A stretch of 64,000 nt of DNA from an uncultured Dehalococcoidia bacterium (GCA_951812825.1 OX638324.1:1611141-1675140), one strand, 5' to 3'. Shown: positions 25,390 through 35,407, numbered from the stretch's first letter. Translations and numbers: made by a program. The notes: generated by a model not told the origin, from the letters alone.

Positions 25390-28300
25390 ATGCCAATCAA
25401 GAACCCAAATGATGCGGCGGAGGTTGAAAGCAGAATCGCTCGCATCTTCGCCGCCACACCACCCGAAAGGGCGGCGGAAGTCCGTGCGCTCTTTGTTGAG
25501 GTGCTGGACTTCGATGCTGCTTCCGGCTGCGTGGACCTGGGGGCTGCGCTTGACAACGTCGTCCTGCCCACCTCGGCGGAGCGCATCGCTACTATGAACA
25601 GCGTGAACGTTGTGTACATCCCCCTGTCCATTCCGGGGACGGATCGCGTGCGCAAGGGTGAGGCTGCTGCAGCGGCCAAGCATATTGCGGACCAGCTCCA
25701 GGGCGACCTCCTACTGGTCTTCACCAACACGTCGGCCAGTCAGCTCCATCTGGTTTACCCCAGTTTCCAGGGGGCTCGTCCAGTCCTGCGGCGTATGGTT
25801 GTGGAGAGAGACCTGCCTCGTCGCACCGCCGTTCAGCAAGTCTCCAACATCTACTGGAATCATCGGCATAGCGGCAGCATCGTGCTTGCCCTGGATCAAG
25901 GCTTTGACGTTGAGCCCGTCACCAGAGAGTTCTTTTCTGAATACAAGCGGGTCTTCGAGAAAACGGAAGAAAGCGTCACCGGCTTTGAGGACGACGACGA
26001 GACGAAGCGGCGGTTTGTTCAGACGATGTTTAACCGCCTCATGTTTGTCTATTTTCTGTCTCGCAAAGGTTGGCTCAGTTTCAACGGTGACAAGGACTAT
26101 CTGAACGCCCTGTGGCAGGACTATCGCTCCGATGCCACACAGACTAACTTCTATCGCGAACGGCTTAAGCTCCTATTCTTCTTTGGATTGAACAATCCCC
26201 AGTCCATTGGCTTGAACTTCAAGGGCAGTCCCATGACTTCCTATTATGGCGACGTCCCGTTTCTAAACGGTGGGCTGTTCGAGAAAACTGACCTCGACAA
26301 GCGTGATGATATCGATGTGCCGGATGAGGCCATTAGGCCCATCCTGAGCGACTTGTTCGACCGCTTCAATTTCACTGTGATGGAGTCCACGCCCTTCGAT
26401 GTCGAAGTAGCAGTGGACCCTGAAATGTTGGGCAAGGTGTTCGAGGAGCTGGTAACAGGCCGCCATGCTTCCGGCGCATACTACACGCCCCGTCCCGTTG
26501 TTTCCTTCATGTGCCGGGAGGCTCTCAAAGGCTACCTTCAGGGGCAGGATACCGGTGTCCCGCCGGAAGCCCTCGCTCGGTTCGTAGACGAGCGCGATAC
26601 GTCCGGAATCTCGGTGTCGTCGGCCAAGGACGTGGCGGCGGCGCTGGACGAGGTGACGGTGGTAGATCCCGCCTGCGGCTCCGGAGCCTATCTACTGGGC
26701 ATGATGCAGGAACTTGTGGAGTTGCAGTCAGCGTTGTTCAACGTCGGAGTGGATGCCAAGGGGCTTTACGAACTGAAGCTGCATATCATAGAACGCAATC
26801 TCTATGGAGTGGACATTGACGACTTTGCAGCCAACATTGCCATGCTGCGGCTCTGGCTCTCGCTAGCCATCGAGTACGAAGGCGACCAGCCGGAGCCGTT
26901 GCCTAACCTGGACTTCAAGGTGGTATGTGGTGACAGTCTACTGGGGCCTGACCCCAGCGTAGGGGTGATGGCGCAAAGCGCTCTGGGTAGGTACGACGAA
27001 GCTATCCGAAAGCTGGATAGTTTGAAGGCCAAGTATATGAGGGCGCGGACCGGCCCCCAAAAGCAGAATCTGAGGGAAGACATTCGCGGGACGGAAGAGT
27101 TGATCAAGACGGCGATGGGAGACGCTAGCGTACCGGAGGCGGTGGTGGATTGGCGGTTACAGTTCGCTGAGGTGTTCGCTAAAGACGGGGGGTTCAATAT
27201 AGCAATCGCCAATCCACCGTATGTGCAGTTGCAACGAAACGGTGGGCTATTGGCGAATCGATACAAGGATGCGAAGTACACGACCCTTGCTCGTACCGGT
27301 GATATGTATCAACTCTTCTTTGAACGAGGTTGCCAGGCTCTTCGTGCCAGCGGCGGTATGCTGACCTACATAACTTCCAACAGCTGGCTGAAGGCAGAAT
27401 ATGGCAAGAAGACACGACAGTTCTTCGCAGACGGGCACACCCCTCTTCGATTATTGGAATTGGGCAAAGATGTCTTCGAGTCGGCTATCGTTGACTCGGG
27501 TGTGTTGGTGCTGAGAACCGGTGGACCTACTAATGGTACATTTCCTGGAGTAGACATGGACCGCTTGGCCGATAAGGCCATCCCGCCGGAGGAAAGGCAC
27601 TGGGGACAGGTGCGTCCTGATGGTGCTGCACCGTGGAGCATCCTTTCGCGCTTGGAACAAAGTGTGTTGGAAAAGATGCTTGCCAGGGGAACGCCATTGA
27701 AAGAATGGGATATTGCGATTTATCGAGGAATAACTACCGGCCTCAACGAGGCCTTCATCATCGATAACGAGACTAAGGAAGCAATAGTTGCCCAGGACCC
27801 GGGCTCCGAAGAGATTATCAAGCCTGTAGTGCGTGGACGGGACATCCGGCGGTACCAAGCCCGGTGGGCTGGACTATGGCTCATCGACGCCCACAACGGG
27901 TACGAAAACGTACCTGCCGTTGACATCAACGATTATCCGGCGATCAAGGCTCATCTTGATGGTTTCTATGACCGTCTGGCAAAGCGGTACGACAAAGGAA
28001 GGACGCCATACAACCTTCGTAATTGCGCTTACCACGCAAATTTCGGGCAGCCAAAGTTGTTTTGGGCAGACATGGCAAAGGTAGGCCGATTCGCCTTCTC
28101 TGAAAGGGAAACCTACTGCAACAACAAGGGGTATCTGCTGACAGGGGAGTCGCTCAAGTATCTATGCGCCATTCTCAACAGCTCCTTGATTACGTGGTGG
28201 GTGGGCAATATGGCAGCAACGACCGGGATGGGACTCACTGAGTGGACCATCGTAACTGTGGAGCGTCTGCCCATACCCAAGGTAGACGTTGAAGAACAGG

Positions 28301-28446
28301 GGCCACTCGTTCGCATCGTGGACCGCATTCTTGACGGCAGGGACTCCGATGCAGAACTGAGAGAACTGGAAAGCCAAATAGATAGAATCGTGTATTCGCT
28401 CTATGGACTAACTGAGCACGAAGTTGATTCGATAGAATCTAGGTAG
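25390..28446 (+). CDS. Eco57I-class adenine-specific DNA methyltransferase with C-terminal recognition domain
   Basis: A 1018-residue N6-adenine methyltransferase of the Eco57I/type IIG type. SAM motif DPACGSGAYL is at about 426, followed by NLYGVDIDDFA; the catalytic motif NPPYVQLQ is at about 608. A central segment before motif I has VTGRHASGAYYTPRPVV, typical of the class. From about residue 770 the protein is a TaqI-like target-recognition region (ITTGLNEAFIIDNE, RGRDIRRYQARW, CAILNSSLITWW, VERLPIPK). The N-terminal 200 residues show no clear PD-(D/E)xK nuclease, so cleavage may come from the PLD-helicase encoded downstream. A second, inverted copy of the C-terminal third lies beside it. 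Confidence 0.9.
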   Translation: MPIKNPNDAAEVESRIARIFAATPPERAAEVRALFVEVLDFDAASGCVDLGAALDNVVLPTSAERIATMNSVNVVYIPLSIPGTDRVRKGEAAAAAKHIADQLQGDLLLVFTNTSASQLHLVYPSFQGARPVLRRMVVERDLPRRTAVQQVSNIYWNHRHSGSIVLALDQGFDVEPVTREFFSEYKRVFEKTEESVTGFEDDDETKRRFVQTMFNRLMFVYFLSRKGWLSFNGDKDYLNALWQDYRSDATQTNFYRERLKLLFFFGLNNPQSIGLNFKGSPMTSYYGDVPFLNGGLFEKTDLDKRDDIDVPDEAIRPILSDLFDRFNFTVMESTPFDVEVAVDPEMLGKVFEELVTGRHASGAYYTPRPVVSFMCREALKGYLQGQDTGVPPEALARFVDERDTSGISVSSAKDVAAALDEVTVVDPACGSGAYLLGMMQELVELQSALFNVGVDAKGLYELKLHIIERNLYGVDIDDFAANIAMLRLWLSLAIEYEGDQPEPLPNLDFKVVCGDSLLGPDPSVGVMAQSALGRYDEAIRKLDSLKAKYMRARTGPQKQNLREDIRGTEELIKTAMGDASVPEAVVDWRLQFAEVFAKDGGFNIAIANPPYVQLQRNGGLLANRYKDAKYTTLARTGDMYQLFFERGCQALRASGGMLTYITSNSWLKAEYGKKTRQFFADGHTPLRLLELGKDVFESAIVDSGVLVLRTGGPTNGTFPGVDMDRLADKAIPPEERHWGQVRPDGAAPWSILSRLEQSVLEKMLARGTPLKEWDIAIYRGITTGLNEAFIIDNETKEAIVAQDPGSEEIIKPVVRGRDIRRYQARWAGLWLIDAHNGYENVPAVDINDYPAIKAHLDGFYDRLAKRYDKGRTPYNLRNCAYHANFGQPKLFWADMAKVGRFAFSERETYCNNKGYLLTGESLKYLCAILNSSLITWWVGNMAATTGMGLTEWTIVTVERLPIPKVDVEEQGPLVRIVDRILDGRDSDAELRELESQIDRIVYSLYGLTEHEVDSIESR
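27749..27794. repeat. 46-bp inverted repeat, left copy (inside the methyltransferase gene)
   Basis: Starts AGGCCTTCATCATCGATAAC and ends TAGTTGCCCA. It is an exact reverse complement of 29196-29241. It sits at codon about 787, the junction of the catalytic and recognition parts. The flanking homology on both sides is only partial, so perfect identity here points to recent recombination. Confidence 0.93.
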
Positions 28447-28492
28447 ACTACCACATGCCCTGCGTACTCAGTGCCTTTTGCAGAGTGATTGC

Positions 28493-29284
28493 CTACTCCT
28501 CTTGCGGAGGAGTTCCCTGCCCAGTTGCAATAATCTCTGAAGGCGTCAGCTCATAAAGATCATAAACTCTCCTATCGATCTCTGCTTCGGCCTCCGACGT
28601 GTCCGCATCTCGGTCGCCAGCTTTTGCTGCCAGTATGCTATCGACCAATTGGCTAAAGGGTTGCTGCCTCAGACCGCCAATCCTCGGTATCGGCAAGCGC
28701 TCAACATAGACCTTCTTCCAGCGCAATGTCCCCATTCCTGAAGTAGGAGCCAACTGTTCCAGCAGCCATCTAATCAGCTTGGAATTCAGCACGGCGCAAA
28801 GGTACTTGATGCATTCCCCTGTAAGCATGAAGGTCGTGGCTTCTCCGTACAGCCCGCCGTTGTCGTAGGCGAAGCGACCATTGTTGACAAGCTCAATCCA
28901 GAGCAGTTTCTCCTTCGTGAAATCTTCGTGGTAAGCGCAAGTATCCTGCATTTCAAACCAAGCGTTTCCGGTCTTCTTCCTAGATCGTTTCCCATTGGGA
29001 AGTCGTTTCCCTGACTGCTCTAGCCTCCGTTTGCCGAAAGAGAGCAGATAATTCTTCACCGCCGGGTAGTCCTCAATGCTGAGACCTAGGGCGGGAAACG
29101 TGGCTATGAGCCACCATCCCTTCCAGTTGGCCTGGTAGCGCTGGATATCTCTTCCCCGCAGTACAGGCTTGATGATCTTCTCGGAGCGCGGGTCTTGGGC
29201 AACTATTGCTTCCTTAGTCTCGTTATCGATGATGAAGGCCTTGTTGAACCCGGTTTTTATTCCGTAGTTAATCGCATATCCACG
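28493..29284 (-). pseudogene. Silent inverted target-recognition cassette of the methyltransferase
   Basis: An open frame of 263 residues lacking any catalytic domain. It is homologous to the C-terminal third of the neighbouring methyltransferase but in the opposite orientation: GIKTGFNKAFIIDNETKEAI, RGRDIQRYQANWKGWWLI, LCAVLNSKLIRWLLEQ and VERLPIPR match the active gene's counterparts while the segments between differ. A TAG closes the frame at 29285. There is no start codon at the homologous boundary, so it is probably silent until inverted into the expressed gene through the 46-bp repeats. Normal stop TAG at 28493. Confidence 0.85.
29196..29241. repeat. 46-bp inverted repeat, right copy (inside the silent cassette)
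   Basis: Exact reverse complement of 27749-27794, in the same reading frame of the homologous protein segment (KAFIIDNETKEAIVAQ). Recombination between the copies would invert about 1.4 kb and keep the frame. Confidence 0.93.
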
Positions 29285-29545
29285 CTATGCGTCATCCTAG
29301 TGGCAGCCGGAGCGCAATCTGCCCATTGTCCACACCTTTTGGCGTAGTTCTTCGATACGGCAGACGACCTCTAGAGGACTTCTTTCTATGCACAAGTTTG
29401 GTCTATCTGCCGTCAAGTGATCTGCTGGGGCCTCATGATTGGCTTCGTACATCCGCTGAACCAGCTTTGGAAGTGAGTCCAGCGTCTTGATAGCGTCTCG
29501 TCCGATTCTACGTCTCATGAAGGCATTACAGAAACGGAGGATGGC

Positions 29546-30514
29546 ATGGACGCTCTATCAGTCGCTGATCCAGACCTGTACCAGGAAGCACTCATCTCGG
29601 AACTCGCCCCTAACACTCGCGTCGCGTACGAGAAGGGGTGGAATAGGTTCGTTGACTACTGCGTTGAGGAACGAATAGTCGATCCCCTTTCGGCGACGCC
29701 CGAACAGGTGGCACGGTTCTTCGTTCAATCGGCGACTCGCCCAAGCCCGTATAGTGGGATGGTACTTTCAATGGGTACAGTGATGCTCTACAAGAGTGCC
29801 GTGAGCAAGAAGTATCTTGAGTCAGGAAAGTCATCGCCCAGCAATCACCCCATGGTCCGTTCGACCCTCAGAGGGTTGGCTCGGCTCAAAGGTTCCTCAA
29901 GCCGCCAAGTAGAGGCATTGCGTGAGTATCACATAGAAGCCATGCTGCGGGAATGCCCCCATACATTGATTGGCAAGAGGGACGCTGCAATCATTGCCGT
30001 CGGATTCGCTGGAGCCCTACGGCGTTCGGAGTTGTGCAATCTGACGGTTTCTGACGTTGAGTTCCTAGACGGAAGTGCGGATGACGACATCCGTCTGTGG
30101 CTTACCATCCGTCGCTCCAAGACTGACAAGTGGGGAAATGGGCAACGGGTGGCGATCTTGGATGGAAGTGTCATTCGTCCGATAAGCCGACTACGACTGT
30201 GGCTGGAGGGCTCAGGGGTAACGAGTGGACCGCTCTTCCAAACAATGAAGCGGGGAGGACACTTGCGAGGCAGGTCGATGCATCACAGCGATATACCGCG
30301 CATTGTCAAGCATTACGCGGCGGCTATCGGGCTGAATCCGAAGGGAATATCTGGGCATTCGCTGAGAGCGGGCTTCGTCACCAGCGCAGCCGTTCATCAT
30401 GCGCGCTTGGATAAGATAATGGAGATTACGCGGCATACGAATCCGGCCACTGTCATGCGATACATCCGAGATGCCGATGCCTTCACTGATCATGCTGGGC
30501 AGCGCTTCCTATGA
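29546..30514 (+). CDS. Tyrosine recombinase (candidate DNA invertase)
   Basis: A 322-residue XerD-like recombinase. N-terminal SAM-like core-binding domain (RVAYEKGWNRFVDYCVEERI). Catalytic set is complete: Arg159 in GALRRSEL, a lysine in RRSKTDKW (about 192-195), His271 and Arg274 in HSLRAG, His297 in TRHTN and Tyr306 in MRYIRD. GGAGG is 5 bases before the ATG. It is unlike the P4 integrase at the island edge and lies 305 bases from the inverted-repeat cassette, so it is the natural candidate for inverting the recognition domain. Confidence 0.93.
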   Translation: MDALSVADPDLYQEALISELAPNTRVAYEKGWNRFVDYCVEERIVDPLSATPEQVARFFVQSATRPSPYSGMVLSMGTVMLYKSAVSKKYLESGKSSPSNHPMVRSTLRGLARLKGSSSRQVEALREYHIEAMLRECPHTLIGKRDAAIIAVGFAGALRRSELCNLTVSDVEFLDGSADDDIRLWLTIRRSKTDKWGNGQRVAILDGSVIRPISRLRLWLEGSGVTSGPLFQTMKRGGHLRGRSMHHSDIPRIVKHYAAAIGLNPKGISGHSLRAGFVTSAAVHHARLDKIMEITRHTNPATVMRYIRDADAFTDHAGQRFL

Positions 30515-30979
30515 TTGAGACAAGCCGCAATGCTGATATGGACACAATTGCAGCGACATTCTTACTGACGAATGGTTTGGAGTGCGTTCAGCGATGCATG
30601 GATCCGTCAGACACCTGATTGGCAGACTCCAAGGGAGGAAGATATCGTCCGAAATGGCCGCACAGACTTAATCGGAGGTATCGTAAACCAACATGCTCGA
30701 AGTATAATAGGGTTAGTGAGCGAGGTAGTCTTATGGATGATGGAAGGCACATGCCTAACAGACGTAGTCATCCTAGGTACCAGGTGTTCCACAGACGTTT
30801 AACCCCGGTGGGTCAAAGGACTTCATTGAAGCCCTCGCCACATGTCTTCAAAGTAGTCTGACCGCCTATGCTTGGCTGTTCACCCTATGGAGAGGTTCCC
30901 GGCTGCCATGCTCAGTTGCGCCAATCCAGGGGCGGAATCTTCTGGACGTCAAGAACCAGGACCTCAGGAGGGATAGACG
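30515..30979. other. Stretch without a recognised gene
   Basis: Short overlapping frames only, none with a good ribosome site. The end of this stretch must contain the promoter and GGAGGG-like ribosome site of the antitoxin gene. Confidence 0.45.
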
Positions 30980-31234
30980 ATGATTGTGAACGTGAAGGCG
31001 AAGTATTCCAACGGTGTACTCACCCCGCTAGAACCTCTGAACCTTGCAGAGGGCGCGGAGGTCACCGTATCGGTTGAAGAGGCCCGGTCGCCACAGGGAG
31101 TACTGGCTGCCGTTGTAGAAATGGTCGACGGTTTGCGCGAATCCTATCCACCGGACATGTGGGACGGCCTGCCTACTGACCTAGCCAAGAACAAAAAGCA
31201 CTACCTCTACGGTCATCCCAAGGAACAAGATTGA
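30980..31234 (+). CDS. Antitoxin, AF2212-like (DUF104) family
   Basis: An 84-residue protein starting MIVNVKAKYSNGVLTPLEPL and continuing with LAEGAEVTVSVEE, the typical short beta-rich N-terminus of DUF104/AF2212-like antitoxins (VxAxYxNGVLxPLEPLxLxEG). The C-terminal part, rich in acidic residues, would wrap the partner toxin. It overlaps the following PIN-domain gene by one base (TGATG), the usual antitoxin-first order. Likely represses its own promoter, though no operator is obvious. Confidence 0.83.
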   Translation: MIVNVKAKYSNGVLTPLEPLNLAEGAEVTVSVEEARSPQGVLAAVVEMVDGLRESYPPDMWDGLPTDLAKNKKHYLYGHPKEQD

Positions 31235-31662
31235 TGCAAAGAAGAATGCTCTTTGCCGATTCAGGGTATTGGATAGCGATCATGTACCCCGGCGATCAGT
31301 TGCATCAACGGGCAAGGCAAATGGCTACTGCCCTGTCCACTGTCCAGATTGTCACGACCCAAATGGTACTCACCGAGGCACTCAACTTCATGTCGGACCT
31401 TGGCGAGATCCGCAGACGATTCGCAGCGCAGACTGTGCAGAGTCTGGAGGGTAACTCCGGTGTGGAGATAATCTCTCAGACCGAAGCCCAGTTCAGGGAT
31501 GCGGTGGAAAGGTATTCAACGCGAGGTGACCAGAAATGGAGCCTCACGGACTGCGCGAGCTTCCTGGTCATGGAAGAACGTGGCATCACCGAGGCGCTGG
31601 CCTACGACCGCGACTTCGAGCAAGCGGGCTTCGTCGCCTTGCTGAGAGGCGACCGGGAATGA
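31234..31662 (+). CDS. PIN-domain toxin (VapC-like ribonuclease)
   Basis: A 142-residue PIN-domain protein, predicted magnesium-dependent ribonuclease kept inactive by the preceding antitoxin. Acidic residues match the PIN site: Asp in FADSGYWIAIM, Glu in LTEALNFMS, Asp in WSLTDCASFLVM and Asp in ALAYDRDFEQAG. The ATG at 31234 overlaps the antitoxin stop; an upstream TTG is less likely. The pair lies between the recombinase and the PLD-helicase and may stabilise that locus. Confidence 0.85.
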   Translation: MQRRMLFADSGYWIAIMYPGDQLHQRARQMATALSTVQIVTTQMVLTEALNFMSDLGEIRRRFAAQTVQSLEGNSGVEIISQTEAQFRDAVERYSTRGDQKWSLTDCASFLVMEERGITEALAYDRDFEQAGFVALLRGDRE

Positions 31663-31696
31663 TGCGCTACTCCCGGTCCCCTATAGGTGCAGTCCG

Positions 31697-34600
31697 TTGA
31701 ACATCCTCCATTCCAAGACGGACCCGACACTGCTTGAACGTCTCAAGGGGATGCTGGGCAGTTCTGCGCGGGCGGATATCGCCGTAGGCTACTTCTTCAT
31801 CAGTGGGTTCGGAGCCGTTGCCGACGATCTGGCGGGGTTGGACAAGGTGCGCATACTGGTGGGACGCACGGACCGTCAGGTGCTGGAGGAAGTCGCCCTG
31901 GGTCTCCAGCAAAGCGAGGCCCTGCGCGCCCGTCTGGAGGCCGATGCCCTGGTTCAGCGCAGACAGCGAAGCCAGATTGCCCAGGAAACTGTCGCACGTG
32001 TCGCGGAGGGGGTTGCTACTCTTCCGCAAGACCAGGTGTCGGAGGATTCGGTCGCTAGACTCAGAGACCTGGTTGCGAGTGGCAAGGTTGAGGTGCGGGC
32101 TTACCTACGTAGTCCCCTCCACGCCAAGGCATATCTCTGCTGGTACGACAACCACGCCGAACCCGGCGCAGCGGTGGTTGGGTCGTCGAACCTCACGCTG
32201 GCCGGGTTCACGGGAAACACGGAGCTAAATGTACGAGTCACCGGCGATGCAGAGATGGAGGCCCTTCGCAAGTGGTTCAACGAACTCTGGCGAGACTCGG
32301 AAGACATCAGCGACGACTTGGTGTCGGAGTTAAACCGGTCATGGGTCTTAGCGGAAACGCCGCCCTATCATGTCTACCTGAAGGCTCTCTACGAACTCTA
32401 CTACACGGACGTGGGAGGCGGGCAGCTGGCGGTGCCGCCTCGGGACCACCTGCTGGCAAACTTCCAGCTGGACGCGGTGAGCCTCGGATTGTCGATGATT
32501 GAAGTCTATGGAGGCTGCTACATCGGCGACGTGGTAGGGCTGGGCAAGACATTCATCGGCGCGGAGTTGCTGAGGCAACTGCGGGTTAGTTACCCCAACG
32601 AAGGACCGCCGCTCATTCTCTGTCCTGCAGGACTGAAGCCCATGTGGGAGGCATTCAACGAGCGGTTCGCCCTGGGCGCGGAGGTGGTTTCGCATAGCAT
32701 GATTGCTGCACCTGCCGGGGCTGAGTTCGACGAGGAGTTGGGGCGGTATGTGGATACGGTCCCGCCCGGCCATGGAATCGATCTTGAACAAACCTATCCA
32801 AACCGCGGGCCGGTGTTGGTGGACGAAGCGCACAACTTCCGAAACATCAACCAACGTTCCAGAGGCCTCGCCAACTACCTGGAATCGGGCGACCACAAGG
32901 TGATTCTGCTCAGCGCCACGCCTCAGAACCTGGGGCCTATGGACATCTACCGGCAACTTCGACTGTTTCTCCACGACAGAGAGCATGGTCTGAACATCGA
33001 GCCGGTTAGCCTGGAGTCCTACTTCCGCAACGCCCAGTTATGGTTAGCATATCGAGCTGATTACGAGAACTATGAGGCAGAATTTGAATCGTGGCGGGCT
33101 TCTGGGTCAAGGGGCGCGCCTCCCTTGCCACCTGACAGGCCGAAGGTGCCCAAGGCGGAGATAGACCAGGTGCTGTTGCCGGTGTTCATTCGCCGCCGGC
33201 GAAAGGACATCAGGGACCTGTACCGGGACACGGCGCTTGTGGACGGCAAGCCGGTGCGCTTCCCTGACCCGGTATTGGACAATGTTGAATACCTGCTGGA
33301 TAAGGTATATGCGAAGGCAGGATCGCTGGACGAATTGGAGGCGTTGCTAGGCCTGCATAAGGGAGCACGGTATCGGGCCACCGAGTATATCAAGGAAGAG
33401 TTCAAGACCAAGCCGGAGTACCGCGACCTCTTCCGTGCAGGAGATAGGATCGCACGGCTCATGGGCGTTTTGTTGCTAAAGCGGCTTGAGTCCAGCATTG
33501 AGGCCTTCCGCTCCACGCTTCGTTCTCTCATGACCAGCAACCGAAACTTCCGCGAGGCCCTGGACGCTGGATTCATTCCTATTGGCAGCACAGCGACGCG
33601 CATCTTGGCCGGACAGTCCTTTGATGTAGACGACCTCTTTGAGGTACTCAGCCAAGAAGAGCAGCGCCGCCAGCAAGAGGGTAGCCAACGAGACAAGCTG
33701 GTCTACAGCGCAGCGGACTTCGAAACTGACAAGTGGACCAAAGACCTCGATGCAGACCATGATGTGCTGAGAGACATTATGGGGCGCGTGGAAGACATTG
33801 GGCCTGAGGACGACGATAAACTCCGTGCGCTTCGGGATTTTCTGGCCCGGCCGGAAGTGCAAGCGGGCAAGGTGCTGATATTCTCAGAAGCCGAGACGAC
33901 TGTGGAGTACCTCTATAGGGAACTGAACCCCAATGGACAGAAAGCAGAAATCGCACGGCTAACGGGCAGCACGAGCCATGATGCCGAGAGGTTAGTCAAA
34001 CGATTCTCGCCTACCTGGAATCTGGGACCGCGTGAGTCTTTGCCTGGACCGGAAATACGGGTTCTACTGGCAACGGACATCGTGTCCGAGGGACAGAACT
34101 TGCAAGATTGCGCGTGCGTGTTGAACTACGATCTGCACTGGAATCCGGTACGTCTCATTCAACGATTTGGTCGCGTCGACCGTATTGGCACGGAGCATGA
34201 CGTCATCAACTTGCATAACATGTGGCCCGACGTGGCGGTAGATGAGGAGTTGTCGTTGACTGAGCGACTGCTCCGGCGCATTCAGTTGTTCCACGACCTC
34301 ATTGGTTTGGACAGCAAGCTCCTTTCGGATACCGAGCGACTGAACGCGGGTGCGATGTACCGCATTTACGATGGGAAGACGCTACCCGAGATTGACGACG
34401 GATTGGATGAGGTGGCCGCCAATCAGAGAGCCATCACGTTGCTCCAGCGCATCCAGGAAGATGACCCGGATCTGTGGCACACTATCACGCAGCTGCCAGA
34501 CGGCATCAGGTCAGCATTGGCAGCGCGCACGGTGCAGGCGCCTTCATCTAACGGAAGCCGCAGTGAGGACGTGCTTGAAGAGATGGTTGCGCAGGTTCCC

Positions 34601-35191
34601 CTCATTTCACCTTCTACAATTGCCGCTTCAAACTCTCCCTTTGACGATCCAAGACAGGGAGAGACATTGGTCTTGTTAAGTGCAGGGGAAGTACGAAGCT
34701 GCTACGCGGTCGATAGCGATTTGGAGCCACGCGCCATAAGCCCAGCCCAGTTCATCGCGGCGGCAGAATGCAAGGACGACACCCCTCCCAAACCGTTGCC
34801 CAGAGACACGAATGAACGGGTAATGGCTGCGTTTGAATCGTTCAAGACCGACTTCCATCGAAGGCTGGGAAGGGCTAGAAGACCACGCGACACAATGGCG
34901 CGCCGTTACGTTTCACGCTACTTGGGCATCGCTTTGAGAGCAGCCAATGATGACCCGGGATTGCTAGACCGGATTGACATTCTACGTCGAATCTTCCTCA
35001 GTGACGTGTCGCCGCAAGTTGAGAGTGCTATGAGCGATATCAGACATCTGCGACTTGAAGGATCCATTCTGTTGACCAGGCTTGAAGCCTTACGTGAGCG
35101 GTATCGCCTCAACCCCCCCCACGACGCTGATCGAACTCGATCAGTGGAGCCGCAAGTCATCCGTATCGTCTGCTCCGACGGGATTGTTTGA
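31697..35191 (+). CDS. PLD-nuclease / SNF2-family helicase fusion
   Basis: A 1164-residue protein. Residues 1-200 are a phospholipase-D-type nuclease domain with an HxK motif in SPLHAKAYL (His142, Lys144) and VVGSSNLTLAGF. From about 250 there is an SNF2-like helicase: Walker A VVGLGKTF (Lys284), DEAH at 376-379 (VLVDEAHNFRN), LLSATPQN, and the C-terminal motifs TDIVSEGQNLQDC and IQRFGRVDRIG. The start is TTG with AGGTG 7 bases upstream. Together with the methyltransferase at 25390 it could form a complete restriction-modification system: modification and specificity by one chain, ATP-driven cleavage by the other. That pairing is inference. Confidence 0.9.
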   Translation: MNILHSKTDPTLLERLKGMLGSSARADIAVGYFFISGFGAVADDLAGLDKVRILVGRTDRQVLEEVALGLQQSEALRARLEADALVQRRQRSQIAQETVARVAEGVATLPQDQVSEDSVARLRDLVASGKVEVRAYLRSPLHAKAYLCWYDNHAEPGAAVVGSSNLTLAGFTGNTELNVRVTGDAEMEALRKWFNELWRDSEDISDDLVSELNRSWVLAETPPYHVYLKALYELYYTDVGGGQLAVPPRDHLLANFQLDAVSLGLSMIEVYGGCYIGDVVGLGKTFIGAELLRQLRVSYPNEGPPLILCPAGLKPMWEAFNERFALGAEVVSHSMIAAPAGAEFDEELGRYVDTVPPGHGIDLEQTYPNRGPVLVDEAHNFRNINQRSRGLANYLESGDHKVILLSATPQNLGPMDIYRQLRLFLHDREHGLNIEPVSLESYFRNAQLWLAYRADYENYEAEFESWRASGSRGAPPLPPDRPKVPKAEIDQVLLPVFIRRRRKDIRDLYRDTALVDGKPVRFPDPVLDNVEYLLDKVYAKAGSLDELEALLGLHKGARYRATEYIKEEFKTKPEYRDLFRAGDRIARLMGVLLLKRLESSIEAFRSTLRSLMTSNRNFREALDAGFIPIGSTATRILAGQSFDVDDLFEVLSQEEQRRQQEGSQRDKLVYSAADFETDKWTKDLDADHDVLRDIMGRVEDIGPEDDDKLRALRDFLARPEVQAGKVLIFSEAETTVEYLYRELNPNGQKAEIARLTGSTSHDAERLVKRFSPTWNLGPRESLPGPEIRVLLATDIVSEGQNLQDCACVLNYDLHWNPVRLIQRFGRVDRIGTEHDVINLHNMWPDVAVDEELSLTERLLRRIQLFHDLIGLDSKLLSDTERLNAGAMYRIYDGKTLPEIDDGLDEVAANQRAITLLQRIQEDDPDLWHTITQLPDGIRSALAARTVQAPSSNGSRSEDVLEEMVAQVPLISPSTIAASNSPFDDPRQGETLVLLSAGEVRSCYAVDSDLEPRAISPAQFIAAAECKDDTPPKPLPRDTNERVMAAFESFKTDFHRRLGRARRPRDTMARRYVSRYLGIALRAANDDPGLLDRIDILRRIFLSDVSPQVESAMSDIRHLRLEGSILLTRLEALRERYRLNPPHDADRTRSVEPQVIRIVCSDGIV

Positions 35192-35407
35192 CCTGGCGAT
35201 AGCGAGCGACATATGAAAAGTCATCGCCACAGATATTGGTCCACCCTGCGCATGACTTATGAAGACTGCATTTCTGAATTAGGTGAAGGGCCAGCGGTGA
35301 TGGTCCAATGCCCCCGGTAATCGACAGGACTGTCACGGGACAGAAAGCTCTCTTGAGATGTAGCCAATTACAGGGGGGAAGTGGGGGTGAGAAATCCAAG
35401 TGTTTCC

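Noticed and set aside
29297-29518. Minus-strand frame of 73 codons between the silent cassette and the recombinase
   Set aside because: No family, no ribosome site; could be decayed sequence but not supportable as a gene.
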